DNA of 6,519 bases. Source: Phycisphaeraceae bacterium (GTDB lineage Bacteria > Planctomycetota > Phycisphaerae > Phycisphaerales > Phycisphaeraceae). Below the pieces are notes generated by a model that searched no databases, was not told the origin of the DNA, and saw only the letters and a program-made list of their open reading frames with translations. The DNA is taken from positions 1 to 6,519 of the forward strand of contig JADZCW010000307.1 in NCBI GenBank assembly GCA_020851395.1. The letters are read 5' to 3'. This document shows, one piece after another, positions 4,740-6,519 of this stretch. The translations under genes and the position numbers were made by a program. Position 1 is the stretch's first letter. The number at the start of each line of letters is the position of its first letter.

Positions 4740-6488
4740 CTAGAACTGGCCGCCCACGAAACGCTTCTTCAGCCGCGTCCGCAGCGCCATCGCCGTCACG
4801 TTCAGCACCGCGATGATCACGATCAAGAGCAGCGTCGTCGTGAACACCATCGGCTTGGCCGCCTCGGAGTTCTGGCTCTGGAAGCCCAGGTCATAAATAT
4901 GAAACCCCAGGTGCATGAAGCTCCGCTGCGGGTGCAGGAACGGAAACTGCCCGTCCATCGGCAGCTGCGGCGCCAGCTTCACCGCCCCGACGAGCATCAG
5001 CGGCGCCACCTCCCCCGCCCCGCGCGCCATCGCCAGGATCGCCCCGGTCATGATCCCCGGCATCGCCCGCGGCAGCACGATCCGCCTCACCGTCTGCCAC
5101 TTGCTCGCCCCGCACGCGTACGACCCCTCCCGCATCGATCGCGGCACCGCCGACAGCGCCTCCTCCGTCGCGATGATCACCACCGGCAGCGTGAGCAGTG
5201 CCAGCGTCAACGCCGCCCACAAGATCCCCCCCGTCCCGTACGTCGGGCTCGGCAGACGCGCCTCGAACAGCACCTCGTCGATGCTCGACCCGATGCTGTA
5301 GCAGAAGAACACCAGCCCGAACACCCCGAACACGATGCTCGGCACGCCCGCCAGGTTGTTGATCGCGATCCGGATCGCGTTGACCAGCGCACCCGCCTTC
5401 GCGTACTCCCGCAGGTAAAGCGCCGCCAGCACCCCCAGCGGCACCACCGCCACCGACATGATCAGCGTCATCAGCACCGTCCCGAAGATCGCCGGGAACA
5501 CCCCGCCCTCGCTGTTGGCCTCGCGCGGCACGTCGCTGAGGAACTCCCACCACCGCCCCCCGTACAGCCGCAGCTTGCCCCAGACATCGAGCTGATTCGC
5601 CGGGTACAGCCGCACGATCTCCGCCAGCTCGATGGATTTTTCCTGCCCCTGCGCCGAGGCCAGCACGATCTGATATCGCCCCGCCCGCTGCCGAAGGTCC
5701 GCGATCTTCTTCTGAAGCTCCGCGAACTGCGCGTCGGTCCTCTCCCGCACGCGCGCCTCAACCTCCGCCGCCTGCCCGTGCCGCGGCGAATCCTTCCCGT
5801 AATCCAGCTCCGCCTGCCGAGCCGCCAGGCGTGCCTCCTCCATCTCCGCGTTGACCTCCCCCACGTCGTGCGTCTCAATCCGCACCCGCTGGCTTCGCAG
5901 CGTCACCACCGACGGGTGGTGCTCGCGGTAGAGCGCCCAGATCTTCGCCGTCGCCCGCTCCGCCTCCTCGCCGCTCAGTCCCCGCGCGCTGACCGTCTCC
6001 TGCCCGTCGACGATGAACGCCACCGGCACGCCGAAGAACCTCCCCCACGACAACCTCTCAGCCACCATCGCCCAGCGGGGAAAGTCTCGCTCCCTCACGT
6101 CGCTCTCACGCATCCACTGAAAGTGCTTGCCCGACACGTCAAAATTCCCCGTCCGCAGCAGCGTCCGCACCGCCCCGGCCTCCCCCGTCGGGTCGCTCTC
6201 TTGACGCGAGATCTCGCCCATCATCACCGTGCCGTCGCCGAGCACCACCCGCTCAACCGTCTGCGGCCAGAACGTCCGCAGCCCCCCGGCGAAGATCAAC
6301 GCCAAGAGGCACAGGATCATCGCCAGGCACAGCGCCAGCGCCCCGCCCGTCAGCCACACCAGCGGCTCGCCGCGCGCCAACAGCGCCGTCCCCGGCCGCA
6401 CCTGCCGCCCCCGACGCCGGCGCGGCGAGGGCTCGGACGGCGCCTGCCGACGCAGCGCGGGCGGCATCTCGGGCATCGTCTGCGTCAT
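4740..6488 (-). CDS. pstA: Phosphate ABC transporter permease PstA, long form
   Basis: PstA is one of two inner-membrane permeases of the high-affinity phosphate importer. This copy has 582 residues, about twice the usual 280-300. Order: Arg-rich cytoplasmic N-terminus (1-40); first membrane helix (about 43-69); a large, presumably periplasmic domain (about 70-328) with a charged, coiled-coil-like stretch (about 208-270); then the permease core with helices near 330-358, 374-398, 421-441, 476-500 and 548-568. The EAA loop that contacts PstB is EEALSAVPRSMREG...GASKWQTVRRIVLPRAMPGI (about 442-479). The segment PREANSEGGVFPAIFGTVLM at the domain/core junction is typical of the long PstA proteins of pseudomonads as I remember them, so the enlargement is a known form rather than a new fusion. 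The ATG at 6488 overlaps the likely pstC stop by ATGA; the same frame remains open to the window edge. Confidence 0.92.
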   Translation of the reverse strand: MTQTMPEMPPALRRQAPSEPSPRRRRGRQVRPGTALLARGEPLVWLTGGALALCLAMILCLLALIFAGGLRTFWPQTVERVVLGDGTVMMGEISRQESDPTGEAGAVRTLLRTGNFDVSGKHFQWMRESDVRERDFPRWAMVAERLSWGRFFGVPVAFIVDGQETVSARGLSGEEAERATAKIWALYREHHPSVVTLRSQRVRIETHDVGEVNAEMEEARLAARQAELDYGKDSPRHGQAAEVEARVRERTDAQFAELQKKIADLRQRAGRYQIVLASAQGQEKSIELAEIVRLYPANQLDVWGKLRLYGGRWWEFLSDVPREANSEGGVFPAIFGTVLMTLIMSVAVVPLGVLAALYLREYAKAGALVNAIRIAINNLAGVPSIVFGVFGLVFFCYSIGSSIDEVLFEARLPSPTYGTGGILWAALTLALLTLPVVIIATEEALSAVPRSMREGSYACGASKWQTVRRIVLPRAMPGIMTGAILAMARGAGEVAPLMLVGAVKLAPQLPMDGQFPFLHPQRSFMHLGFHIYDLGFQSQNSEAAKPMVFTTTLLLIVIIAVLNVTAMALRTRLKKRFVGGQF

Positions 6489-6519
6489 AGGTTCACCGCC
6501 CGCCTGCGGAACCGCAGCC
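6485..6519 (-). CDS. pstC: Probable PstC permease, last ten codons only
   Basis: Reading leftward from 6517, one frame gives LRFRRRAVNL followed by TGA at 6487-6485. The stop shares ATGA with the pstA start. An arginine-rich cytoplasmic end and a 4-bp overlap are what is expected for pstC immediately before pstA in this operon. The fragment is too short for homology, and one other frame also ends in a stop within the window (eight codons), so the call rests on gene order and the overlap. Confidence 0.5.
   Translation of the reverse strand, partial: LRFRRRAVNL

Noticed and set aside
4891..5553. 220-codon alternate frame inside pstA
   Set aside because: Composed almost wholly of Gly, Ala and Arg; an out-of-frame reading of a firmly identified permease.

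Overview
The window is very GC-rich, with C- and G-ending codons throughout. The gene content suggests a Planctomycetota genome, perhaps of the Phycisphaerae type. The pointers are a ceramidase-like enzyme, a Gfo/Idh/MocA oxidoreductase with an unusual nucleotide-binding motif, a long-form PstA and a TPR/iron-trafficking hybrid. This placement is inferred from gene content and base composition; no marker gene is present.

Left half, + strand (1-2376). The window opens inside the 3' end of a gene resembling neutral/alkaline ceramidases (1-546). Next is a small tetratricopeptide-repeat protein (598-1236) whose C-terminal third looks like the Fe(2+)-trafficking protein YggX. A good candidate promoter lies directly in front of it, so close that the transcript may be leaderless. 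A Gfo/Idh/MocA-family NAD(P)-dependent oxidoreductase (1378-2376) follows, with a weaker promoter candidate and a clear Shine-Dalgarno site.

Middle (2377-2452). Two convergent transcription units meet here. The gap holds two overlapping, mutually exclusive GC-rich hairpins, probably acting as a terminator for both directions.

Right half, - strand (2453-6519). Read right to left, this is a phosphate-uptake operon: the extreme end of pstC, then pstA, pstB, phoU and a sixA-type phosphohistidine phosphatase. PstC/PstA form the inner-membrane channel of the high-affinity phosphate ABC transporter, PstB is its ATPase, and PhoU links transporter state to Pho signalling. SixA at the end of the operon suggests a histidine-phosphate erasing activity co-expressed with phosphate uptake. 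The operon promoter and pstS lie outside the window. pstC/pstA overlap by ATGA, pstA/pstB are 18 bp apart, and the pstB/phoU and phoU/sixA gaps are 79 and 63 bp.

The most notable item is the TPR-YggX-like fusion, which lacks any cysteine. Others are the long PstA with a periplasmic coiled coil, sixA in the pst operon, a tandem 11-bp repeat before phoU, and a C-over-G strand bias that ignores gene direction. I see no mobile element, CRISPR array, tRNA or rRNA. No stretch over 300 bases lacks a gene.
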